A stretch of DNA of 64,000 nt from Pseudomonas cedrina subsp. cedrina. GTDB taxonomy: Bacteria > Pseudomonadota > Gammaproteobacteria > Pseudomonadales > Pseudomonadaceae. The stretch spans positions 1 to 64,000 of the forward strand of contig NZ_MNPW01000011.1 in the NCBI RefSeq assembly GCF_001983175.1, in the 5' to 3' direction. Position 1 is the stretch's first letter, and every line of letters begins with the position of its first letter. The notes below the pieces were generated by a model. The model saw nothing but the letters and a program-made list of their open reading frames with translations, made no database searches and was not told the origin of the DNA. Position numbers and translations under genes: made by a program. This document shows positions 8,033 through 16,006 of this stretch, piece by piece.

Positions 8033-9379
8033 ATGATTAACGTCAGTTCATCTACGTCCTCGTCTAACACCCGCCCGGCAAACGATGCCGCCAGCGTTGT
8101 TGCCCGGCGCCCGGTGTCGCCGGAGGACAGCAAAAATGCCGCGTCCATTTCTTCAAATCGTGGCACTTCCACTACGGTTTCAATCCTGGCACTTCAACTG
8201 AGTGACGCGGCAACGCGGGCTGCAGCCAGTGTGGAGCAGAAAAGCACCGATCCGCTCGACCCGATCACAGGCGAAGAATATTTCGCCAACAACACGCAAC
8301 ACGACGCAGAAATACCCAATACCACCCACCCGGAACTGTTGGCACGGGCGCGACAAGCGACTGACTTCCTGAACGGCCACGACACAAACCCCTTCAACGG
8401 GCTTGGGCGCGATCAACTCAACCTGATCGCCCGCGATGACAGTGGCGCCTTCACTGTTAACGAGCGACGCGCAGCTTGGGAAACTATGCAATCGATGGAG
8501 TCTCCAACTGCGTCGAGTTCGGAGTCGGTCTCTGTCATTGGCCGTGACATCATGGTTTCGCGCTTGTTCAACAATCGCGAACCCCCCGTCGCCTTGCCAC
8601 CGGCGACCTTTGAGAACATCACTCAAAGACGCAGCGAATTCCTGACCCTTGATGATCGCGCCTTGATCGGGGACATGTACGCCTATGCACAGTCGCAAGG
8701 CGCGGATCTGGCTTACGTCGATCGATTGGTCATGTCACTCAGCACCTACCGTTATTACAGTGACGGGCGTCAACTCAGTGGCAATAATGGCTACGACACA
8801 GACGGGTATCGAGTGACCTTAGATTTCAAGCCGGAGGACGCCGCAACCGCCTCCAGCATACTCAACGGTTCGGCAATCAATAGCACCCGTATCGACCAGG
8901 GCTTTTTGCGATACATTCTGAGCCCGGACCACGGATCGTTCATCAACATTGGCGGCATACCTTTTCTGGAGCGGATGGTAAAAAAATTCTCCAGTGAGGG
9001 CGCGGATCAACCTCCACTTGGCAGTGAGTTCAACACCTTCAAAAGAGCCAGGGTCGAAGATCATGTCGTCAGCACGACGCACAAGGATATAAGGCTCCCG
9101 CCTTCCAAAGCAGTCACGCAGGTCGTCAACGGTGTATGGAGCCTCACCGAGTACGGCAAGGCCGAGGGTTACAGGCTGGATAAGGCCACCCGCCAGGTGT
9201 ACAAGCCCGCCGAGCCACCAACGGATCAAACGCAACAGCGTTCAACCCTGAACGATCCCGCCAGCGAGGCGCGCAACAATAGCCTCTTCCAAGCCCTCGC
9301 CGACACGGGTGAGCAGCCCAAGACACGATGGCTCTGGCCCGGTCACCTTTCCAAGCTGATGAAAAACTTCAAGCCCTGA
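8033..9379 (+). CDS. Uncharacterised 448-residue protein
   Basis: No family recognised. The first ~60 residues are Ser/Thr/Asn-rich and probably disordered. The rest is soluble, with no signal peptide or membrane segment, and contains several aromatic and charged stretches (for example RYYSDGRQLSGNNGYDTDGY) and a basic C-terminus. AGGTGA precedes the ATG by 6 nt. A disordered polar N-terminus with no classical signal resembles some type III or otherwise secreted Pseudomonas proteins, but nothing here proves secretion and no secretion apparatus is nearby. Compare the unknown protein at 20880-21608, which has a similar polar start. Confidence 0.75.
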   Translation: MINVSSSTSSSNTRPANDAASVVARRPVSPEDSKNAASISSNRGTSTTVSILALQLSDAATRAAASVEQKSTDPLDPITGEEYFANNTQHDAEIPNTTHPELLARARQATDFLNGHDTNPFNGLGRDQLNLIARDDSGAFTVNERRAAWETMQSMESPTASSSESVSVIGRDIMVSRLFNNREPPVALPPATFENITQRRSEFLTLDDRALIGDMYAYAQSQGADLAYVDRLVMSLSTYRYYSDGRQLSGNNGYDTDGYRVTLDFKPEDAATASSILNGSAINSTRIDQGFLRYILSPDHGSFINIGGIPFLERMVKKFSSEGADQPPLGSEFNTFKRARVEDHVVSTTHKDIRLPPSKAVTQVVNGVWSLTEYGKAEGYRLDKATRQVYKPAEPPTDQTQQRSTLNDPASEARNNSLFQALADTGEQPKTRWLWPGHLSKLMKNFKP

Positions 9380-9488
9380 GGCCTGGCACATTTCGTCGCC
9401 TATCGGATAGCTGACCGCCGTTCACGCTTGGTATTGGCCAACACAGCCCCATAACTACCCCTGTATCCATTAAACGCAAGGGCAGACC

Positions 9489-9995
9489 ATGACCAACCAA
9501 ACCGAAACCGCCATCCTCGCCGGCGGCTGCTTCTGGGGCATGCAGGACCTGTTGCGCCGCTACCCTGGCGTGCTGAGCACACGCGTCGGCTACACCGGCG
9601 GCGATGTGCCGAACGCCACCTACCGCAACCACGGCAACCACGCTGAGGCCATTGAGATTGTGTTTGATCCGGCGGTGATCACTTATCGACAGATTCTCGA
9701 ATTCTTTTTCCAGATACATGACCCGAGCACGCCGAATCGTCAGGGCAATGATCTCGGGCCCAGTTACCGTTCGGCGATTTATTACCTGAGCGAACAGCAG
9801 CGGGACATCGCCAACGATACGGTTGCCGACGTTGATGCTTCGGCCCTGTGGCCGGGGCCTGTGGTGACCGAGATTGAGCCAGCGGCGCCGTTTTGGGAGG
9901 CGGAGCCGGAGCATCAGGATTACCTGGAGCGCATCCCGAATGGGTACACGTGCCACTTCATCCGGCCGAATTGGACTTTGCCCAAGCGGGCTTGA
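9489..9995 (+). CDS. msrA: Peptide-methionine (S)-S-oxide reductase MsrA
   Basis: A 168-residue MsrA, which repairs methionine-S-sulfoxide in proteins. The catalytic motif GGCFWGMQ (nucleophile C14) is near the N-terminus, followed by the family segments TRVGYTGGDVPNATYRNHGNHAEAI, PSTPNRQGNDLGPSYRSAI and an acidic C-terminal FWEAEPEHQDYL. There is no obvious resolving-cysteine tail like that of E. coli MsrA, apart from C160 in GYTCHF. The chromosomal core msrA is usually longer, so this may be an additional copy. It stands alone and converges on the FIST chemoreceptor gene. Confidence 0.92.
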   Translation: MTNQTETAILAGGCFWGMQDLLRRYPGVLSTRVGYTGGDVPNATYRNHGNHAEAIEIVFDPAVITYRQILEFFFQIHDPSTPNRQGNDLGPSYRSAIYYLSEQQRDIANDTVADVDASALWPGPVVTEIEPAAPFWEAEPEHQDYLERIPNGYTCHFIRPNWTLPKRA

Positions 9996-10050
9996 AGAGA
10001 GCGACGCACTCGGGAAAGGGCGCCGCATTCGGGCGTGACCACGCTGATGC

Positions 10051-12072
10051 CTAAGCGTGGGTCAGCCCAGTCAAGGTGTCCGCAATCGTCTTGGTGCGCT
10101 GCGCCGTGCCTTCCGTCTCGCGGCTGGACGCTTCCAGCGCATCGAGCATCTCGCGTAGCGCGCCCACGCCGGTGGACTGGTCTTCGATCTGTTGCGCCAC
10201 GCGCTGAATCTCACTGGACAACAGGTCGATATCCACACCAATGTCCGCCGCATTCTTACGCGTGATTTCCGCCAACTTGCGCACCTCGTCCGCCACCACC
10301 GCAAAGCCCCGGCCCAGGTCGCCGGCACGCGCCGCTTCAATTGCGGCGTTGAGCGCCAGCAGGTTGGTCTGCCCGGCGATCTGCTGGATCACCTGCACGA
10401 TCGACTGGATGCGCAAACTCGACCCGGCCAGGGTGCGCGCGCCTTCCACCGCCACATCCGCCTGGCTGGACAGCCCCTCCACCGTGGCACCGGCCTGGGC
10501 AGACACCGTGTTCTGCCGGTCAATGGTGCCCACCAGGTCATCCATCGATGCATGCAACTCACCGGAATAATGCTTGAGCTGCGCCGCGATATCCTCCTGC
10601 TGACGCTCGGCCTGGGCCAACACCTGGCCCAAGTCCGCCAGGCCCTCGAACACCGGCAGGATATTGCGGTCCAGCCCGCGGGTATTCAGGGTAGTGCTGA
10701 AGTCATTGTTCTTGAATGCGGCAATCTGCTTGACCACCACATGGTTCAACCCCGCCAGCTTCTTCACCTGGCGCCGTAGGAAAAACGCCTTGAACTCGCC
10801 GTAGTGCGCGATGAAATTGTCCACGTACTCGTCAGTAAAACTCGCACCCTTGGCCACCCGAAAGAAGAAAATCGCCGTCAGCGTCTGGTTCAGGTTCAGC
10901 CCCAGAATCTCCCCAAAGGTCGAAAACCCCGCCAGTGGCACATCCCCAAACGTGCCGGCCATGCTCCCCAGCTCGGCGCCGTTGTTCAGCCGGCGCAAAA
11001 TGCAGTCATTCAAGATCCCCGCCACCGGCTGGCCACCCTTGCCGCGCAAGAACTGCTCGTAGTCCAACCGCGTCGCCTCGCGTAACGGCGTACGCCGCAC
11101 CATCACCAACTCTTCGCCGGGCGCCACGTCGCAAAACAACTGCACGATCTGCTGCTCATAGTCGATGCGCGCGATCGAGCGCACAAACAATTCACTGCCC
11201 ACTCGAATTGCAAACGAATAATCCGCCAGCTTTGCCTCCAGCGCCTGGGGCGTGCAACTGAACGCATCACACAGCGCCTGCACCATGCTCTTGATGTTGC
11301 CGTGACTGTCGATCACCTGGTCGATCGTGCGGTCCTCCACCGACGCCGTCAGCACACTGAAGCTCACATCCGCCGGCTTGAAGTTCTGGCTCTTGAATAC
11401 CCCAAACCGCACCTGCGCCGCCGTCTTCAAAAACACAATCTGCGCATGGTTCTGATAACTGCGCTGGCCGTCATGAATCAACGTCTTCTGAAAATCCGCC
11501 TTACCCCCGGCCGACCCGCCCACAAACAAACACGGAAACCGCCCCGACTCATACAGCGCCTCCATGAAAAACGACTCCGACGCCGACAGCCCATCAAACA
11601 CCACATACGCCAACGTATCGCGATGATCGATCAAGGTACGCACCTGCACGCGCTTGATGTTGCTCACCAACTTGGCGATCCGCTCCTGCATCCCCAGGCG
11701 CTTGCCACCACTACGAATGTCCTCACATTCCAACGGCACCATCACCACCTCGGCCGAGGCGATCACACTGTCGTCGAACAACTGCAACACGATCCGGTCC
11801 CAGCGCTCGCCCGTGGCGCAATACAGCGAATTGGGCGCGTTGCAGAGTTCACCGGACGTGGTGCAGAGGCTGAGGGTGGAGTGGGGGAAGCGGCGTTTGA
11901 GCTTGGCGGCGATCTGGTCGATGTCCAGGTGCGGCGAGATGAAACCGGTGATCAGGGCGGGGCTGATGCGCAGGGTGGCCAGGGACGCGTCGAGTTCGTT
12001 GGCGGTGCAGGTGAGGGTGGCGGTGCCTTGGCGGGTGGGGTTGGATTTTTTGAGGAGGTTGAGTGGGTTCAT
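10051..12072 (-). CDS. FIST-domain methyl-accepting chemotaxis protein (cytosolic sensor)
   Basis: A 673-residue protein with no transmembrane segment: a FIST_N region (about 30-220, with FVGGSAGGKADF), a FIST_C region (about 230-400, with GFSTFGEILG) and a C-terminal MCP signalling domain holding the signature IAGQTNLLALNAAIEAARAG. FIST domains sense small ligands; the related NosP proteins bind haem and NO. It should feed CheA/CheW as a soluble receptor. ATG 12072 gives MNPLNLLKKS; an open frame continues upstream to 12348 but is Pro/Thr-rich and unconvincing. No che genes are adjacent. Confidence 0.86.
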   Translation of the reverse strand: MNPLNLLKKSNPTRQGTATLTCTANELDASLATLRISPALITGFISPHLDIDQIAAKLKRRFPHSTLSLCTTSGELCNAPNSLYCATGERWDRIVLQLFDDSVIASAEVVMVPLECEDIRSGGKRLGMQERIAKLVSNIKRVQVRTLIDHRDTLAYVVFDGLSASESFFMEALYESGRFPCLFVGGSAGGKADFQKTLIHDGQRSYQNHAQIVFLKTAAQVRFGVFKSQNFKPADVSFSVLTASVEDRTIDQVIDSHGNIKSMVQALCDAFSCTPQALEAKLADYSFAIRVGSELFVRSIARIDYEQQIVQLFCDVAPGEELVMVRRTPLREATRLDYEQFLRGKGGQPVAGILNDCILRRLNNGAELGSMAGTFGDVPLAGFSTFGEILGLNLNQTLTAIFFFRVAKGASFTDEYVDNFIAHYGEFKAFFLRRQVKKLAGLNHVVVKQIAAFKNNDFSTTLNTRGLDRNILPVFEGLADLGQVLAQAERQQEDIAAQLKHYSGELHASMDDLVGTIDRQNTVSAQAGATVEGLSSQADVAVEGARTLAGSSLRIQSIVQVIQQIAGQTNLLALNAAIEAARAGDLGRGFAVVADEVRKLAEITRKNAADIGVDIDLLSSEIQRVAQQIEDQSTGVGALREMLDALEASSRETEGTAQRTKTIADTLTGLTHA

Positions 12073-12375
12073 GGTGGGGCGGGGCTCGATTCGTGTGGAC
12101 GCGCGGGGAGGCGTGTCGATAATCAAGTTATCGGCGGGTGGGGTGGGGGCAGGAGGGGGAGTTTGAGGGGTGCGACGGATGGACGCATTGGCGAAGAGTA
12201 TCCCTCTGACAGGCAGCATTTGGCCCAACAGCGGACAGTAACCGAATCGTTGCGAGCAGCCCATCGACTGCTCAAGGTCGCGCGCTCGTTGGCGGACCTT
12301 GAGCAAGCCGACGGGATCAGACACGGACACATGGCCGAGCGGCTGCAATAGCGGCCGACAATGCTCCAGCCCGGG

Positions 12376-13590
12376 TCACCCCTTGGTCAGATCAACCAAC
12401 GGCGTCTGCCGCACCTCGGTCTCCCGCCCATCTTGAATCTCGCTCACCTGTTTCAAGGCTTTATCCACCGCCGCCTTATCCGCCAACAAGCTGTAGCTGA
12501 TGCGGAACTGCTTTTGTTCCTTGGGTCCAATTGTCGGTACCAGATTCAGTGGCCGCTGATAACGGCGGTTGTAGGAAAAACTTGTCCCCGGCTCCAGCCC
12601 CGTGACATAGCCCTGGCCTTGGGTATCGGTGTTTTTCCACAGGGAAAACACGGGCAGTGTCTGGGTATTGAAGCCGACAGAAACGCCCAGGCTGCCGGCC
12701 TTGTTATGCAACACGGTCAACGTATCGCCCTTGGCATCGGCATACGGCACCACGTTGTAAACCGTTTCGTCGTAGTCCCTGGTCGGTGCGCGGTAGGTTT
12801 GCCAGTCGGGCAGATCGCCCTTGGCCTTGTCGTTGAACGGCGACACCTGTTTCACCGGCGCGGCGAAACGAGCGCCCTGCTCCAGGAACGGGGTGCTGAA
12901 GTTGCTGTGATACAACGCCTGGTATTCCTTCGGATAGTCGCCGTTGTTGGTCAGGGTGTCGTTGAGGGCGAACACGACGCTGCCGGGTTCGGTGACCAGT
13001 TCGGTCGCGACCGAGAAGTCGACCTTCTTGAATGCCTGCTCTTTCAGTTCGCCGCGCAGGGTGATGGCGTACGGTGGTTGCTCATTGATATGCAGGGTGA
13101 CTTTGTTCGCAGGAATGTTGGCGGCCCGACCGTGCAGGGTCAGCAGTTCGCCGTTGTCGACGCCGGGGTGGCCGACCCATTCGTATCCGCAGCGGGTGAC
13201 TAGCTCATTGAACCCTTCCAACCAGCCAAGACCACTGCGGCCACTGAGTTCGATAAAAGACGGATTGACGACCTCCTTGACTGGAGAATCCCAGCCCATG
13301 CGCACATTGCCGACCGAGGCCTGCAAGACGTTCATTCCGCGAGTCGGCACTACCGAGAGTTTCATCGTGCCGTTATCGATGTCGACGATGCTGACGCCCT
13401 CCTGCCGACCGCCGTGCAAGGTGCGCAGGGTAACGCTGAAGGGTTTGTCGGTTTTTATTCCGAGTTGCGCACTGGTGATCTGCCAGCTCTGGGCGGCTTT
13501 GTCAGTGTCGAGCAGAACGTAATCCCAGGCCATGGCGTGGGAGGCAGCGGACAGTGCGCTGAGGGCAACAAAAAGTTTGAGCGGGGACAT
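12376..13590 (-). CDS. Exported aldose 1-epimerase-like protein (DUF4432)
   Basis: A 404-residue protein with a signal peptide ending in SAASHAMA. The mature part matches DUF4432, a galactose-mutarotase-like beta-sandwich family, shown by VVPTRGMNVLQA, GWLEGFNELVTRCG, ALYHSNF and GLEPGTSFSYNRR. It probably acts on a sugar or sugar acid in the periplasm; substrate unknown. A perfect TGAAACGTTTCA palindrome lies about 45 bp upstream of the start, suggesting control by a LacI-family sugar repressor encoded elsewhere. It is separated from the downstream chemoreceptor by 303 bp in which no gene was found. Confidence 0.85.
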   Translation of the reverse strand: MSPLKLFVALSALSAASHAMAWDYVLLDTDKAAQSWQITSAQLGIKTDKPFSVTLRTLHGGRQEGVSIVDIDNGTMKLSVVPTRGMNVLQASVGNVRMGWDSPVKEVVNPSFIELSGRSGLGWLEGFNELVTRCGYEWVGHPGVDNGELLTLHGRAANIPANKVTLHINEQPPYAITLRGELKEQAFKKVDFSVATELVTEPGSVVFALNDTLTNNGDYPKEYQALYHSNFSTPFLEQGARFAAPVKQVSPFNDKAKGDLPDWQTYRAPTRDYDETVYNVVPYADAKGDTLTVLHNKAGSLGVSVGFNTQTLPVFSLWKNTDTQGQGYVTGLEPGTSFSYNRRYQRPLNLVPTIGPKEQKQFRISYSLLADKAAVDKALKQVSEIQDGRETEVRQTPLVDLTKG

Positions 13591-13633
13591 GGCGGCAGCC
13601 TTTCTTGGAATTGTCCCATTTTTATAAACGTGA

Positions 13634-13645
13634 TGAAACGTTTCA
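13634..13645. promoter_or_regulatory. LacI-family operator-like palindrome
   Basis: TGAAACGTTTCA, a perfect 12-bp palindrome with the central CG typical of LacI/Cra-family operators, about 45 bp upstream of the epimerase-like gene. No LacI-family gene is in the window, so the regulator would act in trans. Confidence 0.55.
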
Positions 13646-13797
13646 GCAAGCTAAAAAATCAACCCAACTCCGACGAGGTTGGCAGCGAACACAGGGCAAA
13701 CACGGTAATGACGCTGATAGCGGATTTCTGCCATCTGTGACCGGCTAAAGTCGACCCGTAGCTGACGTTCAAAATCACCCGATTTTCGGCTTAAAAA

Positions 13798-14210
13798 TTA
13801 ATCGCTCAAATGCATCGCTCCAACGCGCTTGTACCGTTCGTTCCACCAAACGACAAGTTCAGCATGTTGTTCATGAGTGATCCACGCCACATTCGTTTCG
13901 TCTGTTGGATCGCCCCATAGACTAACGGCTTCACATGCCACCTGATCTTCCCTGCGAACTGCTCGTCAGGCTCCAGCGAAATCTGCTGAGGCAGCGCAAA
14001 CGGCGCGACACAGGACGCATTGAGCGGCAGCGTCGGCACCGTAAACATTACTCCGCAGGAGTTGATGACGATAAAGTCGTCCCAGCGCCTTAGGCCCAGT
14101 AGCGTGTAACCCGGCAGGTAATGGTCAAATCGGTAGGCTTTCATCGCAGCGCAGCTTTCATCCTGCGTGAGGACGATGAGGTAATCGTCGTTTTGCCAAC
14201 CTTCGTTCAT
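13798..14210 (-). pseudogene. Frameshifted SMI1-like/immunity-type gene
   Basis: The open frame starting MNEGWQNDDYLIVLTQ reads 103 residues sensibly to KPLVYG and then becomes basic nonsense. Restoring one G in the GGGG run (CCCC at 13913-13916 on the plus strand) gives KPLVYGGDPTDETNVAWIT, then HEQHAELVVWWNERYKR and a stop at 13798-13800. That C-terminus strongly resembles small acidic Pseudomonas proteins of the SMI1/KNR4-like immunity type (assignment from memory). Unrepaired, the frame ends at 13806. It is either a recent pseudogene or a one-base sequencing error in a homopolymer. Confidence 0.7.
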
Positions 14211-14306
14211 AAATACTGACTCACTTCCAGGATTCGGTTTGCTATCAGCTGCTCATGGCTGCAAGCCGCCTGTCAGCACACATTATTGCCCATCGCCGCG
14301 AGAATC

Positions 14307-14735
14307 TTAGGTGATCGTAATAGCGAGAACCGCCAAATTTCCCACTATCCCGAGAACCACCCATGCGAACGCGACCAGCGCCTTGAGTACCTTGTGCGAG
14401 GGGCTGAAAACAACGCCAAGCAATGCCCCGATGAGGATGCCGGGAAAGCTGAATAGGTAGAAAAGCCAACCCATGGAGTCTGTGACCCAGAGGTGGAAAA
14501 GAAACAAATACAGCCCCATGGCAACCGCCATTCCCCCCAGCGATTCTCGTGACGCTTTGCACAGCAGCGCTATGCAAAGCACTGCCGCTTGCGGTAACCA
14601 AGTGAATGCAATGTTTCCCAGGAAGTATGAGTCTTTTCCGGTTGTGTAAATGGCAACGGCAAGGCCCAGCCCGACGCCGATGGCTGCCACCGGTATACGA
14701 GTGAACTGTGGAGGATTGTTTTCTACCGATCTCAT
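14307..14735 (-). CDS. Uncharacterised four-helix inner-membrane protein
   Basis: A 142-residue protein with about four hydrophobic segments (IPVAAIGVGLGLAVAIY, TWLPQAAVLCIALLC, LYLFLFHLWVT...FPGILIGALLG, VAFAWVVLGIVGNLAVLAITIT). The start is at 14735 (MRSVENNPPQ); the longer frame to 14810 adds a non-membrane basic stretch with no ribosome site. No family recognised. It lies just upstream (same strand) of the frameshifted immunity-like gene and could be an immunity or accessory protein of a lost toxin, which is speculation. Confidence 0.65.
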   Translation of the reverse strand: MRSVENNPPQFTRIPVAAIGVGLGLAVAIYTTGKDSYFLGNIAFTWLPQAAVLCIALLCKASRESLGGMAVAMGLYLFLFHLWVTDSMGWLFYLFSFPGILIGALLGVVFSPSHKVLKALVAFAWVVLGIVGNLAVLAITIT

Positions 14736-14868
14736 TCCCTGTGACCTTTTTGAAGCGGATGGTGTGTTGAAAGTCCGCAGCCTTTTTACAGTGAAAACCA
14801 GCCAAATCAAGCGTCATTTAAAATTCCAGCGATCTACTGGCAGGTGCCTTTGCAGGTGCGTATTGTTT

Positions 14869-15138
14869 GATTGGCCGATAGTTGCAGGAGCGTTGATGTA
14901 CCTGGCCACCAATGGCGTCGCCTACCTTGGAACGGCGGCCACCCGAAAAAATGCACGAGGCTTGGGCTTCCATGCAGCTCTGATAGCCCACCGGATAGAG
15001 CAAGCAAAGAAGTACGGCAGCCTTGTGATTGCCGCAACCGCGCTTCCCAGCGCGCAAAGTCGCCGTAATTTGCAGCGTGCAGGGCTGGCGACATCCCACG
15101 CTCAAGCGTTATATCGCCTGGCAGATACCCGCGGGTAA
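14869..15138 (+). pseudogene. C-terminal remnant of a GNAT acetyltransferase
   Basis: In the plus frame ending at 15138 the peptide VAGALMYLATNGVAYLGTAA, followed by TRKNARGLGFHAALIAHRIE and then SAQSRRNLQRAGL, has the order and spacing of the GNAT acetyl-CoA motif A (R-x-x-x-R-G-x-G) and following beta-bulge/helix. The N-terminal half of a GNAT domain (about 100 residues or more) is absent; the frame upstream of 14869 is the complement of the membrane-protein gene. So this is a 5'-deleted fragment rather than a working enzyme. It ends exactly where a 55-bp repeated hairpin element begins. Confidence 0.55.
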
Positions 15139-15192
15139 ATCGCCGAGCCGTCGTAATAGCGGTCACAACGCCTCAGCGATCTATCGAGTCCG
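15138..15192. repeat. 55-bp hairpin repeat, copy 1
   Basis: Begins AATCGCCGAGCCGTCGTAAT and ends GTCCG; about three quarters of positions match the element at 18232-18286, with identical length. Both carry inverted ends (TCGCCGAG near the left, CTC-GCGA right of centre) around a shared GGTCACAACGC core. Copy 1 separates the GNAT remnant from the DUF6124 gene. No known family recognised. Confidence 0.6.
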
Positions 15193-15197
15193 AAAGG

Positions 15198-15539
15198 TTA
15201 GCCACCCGCTCCAGCGCTCTCCCGCGCCATCAACTTGTCCACCAATAACACCCCCAATTCACTCAATTGGTGAATCGCCAACGCGACATCCCGCTGTTTC
15301 CCCGTCAGTTCATCGGACAGGTCAAGCAACAACGCGGTCACCGAAGAGAAGGTTTCATAGCTATTGGCAATCAGCACTTCACTGCTGGCATCGTCCGCAA
15401 CGCTGAACAGCGTTGTCGAAGGCGGGGGAGGCTCTGGCGGTTCGGTGCCGGTGTTGAGGTAATGATCAATCGCACGATGCGCCGCCTGATTCAGTTTCAG
15501 GTCGGGACCGGTCGGAGGGTTGGGCGTTATTTTGAACAT
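15198..15539 (-). CDS. DUF6124 family protein, copy 1
   Basis: A 113-residue protein beginning MFKITPNPP, with a Pro-rich linker (GTEPPEPPPPSTT) and a helical C-terminal half (SSVTALLLDLSDELTGKQR...QLSELGVLLVDKL). This is the Pseudomonas-specific DUF6124 layout (related to DUF3077 proteins), usually multi-copy and of unknown function. The start MFKITPN matches the family; an upstream in-frame ATG adds 15 unrelated residues. A paralogue at 20004-20348 is nearly identical, and both share a ~350-bp upstream leader with RNA-like structure. Regulation through that leader is likely. Confidence 0.85.
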   Translation of the reverse strand: MFKITPNPPTGPDLKLNQAAHRAIDHYLNTGTEPPEPPPPSTTLFSVADDASSEVLIANSYETFSSVTALLLDLSDELTGKQRDVALAIHQLSELGVLLVDKLMARESAGAGG

Positions 15540-15852
15540 GGTGCAATTCCTGAATGGGGCCGACACCCTTTCGCTACTACACAAGAAGGGTGGCAGCTGT
15601 ACGCAGGTTAGTAGACCGGGGAATTACACAAAGCCGGCGCACCCGAAGGCGCCCTACGCACAGCCACCATCAGGCACAGACAGGGACGTCTGATAGATGA
15701 AGCTCATGCACTAAGTGTAATTGACCCAAGGGCTACTAAACCCGATCACTGAATTGTCAGCGACCGAGCCACCTTAGAGACGCCCACTCAAGCGCACAAG
15801 CCGGCGGATTCTGACCCAACTGTAGGCAATGCGGCAAGGTGCGCAAGCTTGA
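15540..15852 (-). ncRNA. Structured leader upstream of DUF6124 copy 1 (putative cis-regulatory RNA)
   Basis: A non-coding stretch nearly identical to 20349-20660. Read on the minus strand it contains: hairpin GGGU(UUAGUA)GCCC (15730-15743); a stem AATTACAC/GTGTAATT (15622-15629 with 15715-15722) whose two changed pairs co-vary in copy 2; a CUUCGG-capped hairpin near 15637-15653; hairpin GGU(CUACUA)ACC (15606-15617); and a hairpin closed by CACCC/GGGTG with UAGUAG in its loop (around 15567-15595) next to the ribosome site. The three loops are mutually complementary. No ORF is conserved between the copies here. Transcript ends are not defined. Confidence 0.6.
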
Positions 15853-15881
15853 TGTAGGACATGTCTTAGGTCGTCCTACAT
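15852..15881. promoter_or_regulatory. ATGTAGGAC inverted repeat at the distal end of the DUF6124 leader
   Basis: Arms ATGTAGGAC (15852-15860) and GTCCTACAT (15873-15881), perfect over 9 bp, 12-bp spacer. The equivalent in copy 2 is GTGTAGGACA/TGTCCTACAC; the outer A-T pair is replaced by a G-C pair, so symmetry is maintained. It could be an operator or a hairpin near the transcription start. Confidence 0.5.
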
Positions 15882-16006
15882 GGCGCGGCAGTTACCAAGC
15901 TCTGCCTCACGACCCGCTGGAAATACTCACCCTCAACAGAGTCAGGATCTTGACCCGGTCCAAGTCACCGTTATGCGCAGGTCCGGTTACAGATTCTTTT
16001 TCGCCG

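Noticed and set aside
12073..12348. N-terminal extension of the FIST chemoreceptor
   Set aside because: The open frame adds 92 residues that are Pro/Thr-rich and unlike any FIST N-terminus; a homologous start is at 12072.
11302..12351. Long plus-strand frame opposite the FIST chemoreceptor
   Set aside because: It is the complement of a well-defined gene and has the Arg/His/Gln-rich composition of shadow frames in GC-rich DNA.
14834..15166. Minus-strand frames opposite the GNAT remnant
   Set aside because: They produce low-quality peptides, whereas the plus frame shows an ordered acetyl-CoA-binding motif.
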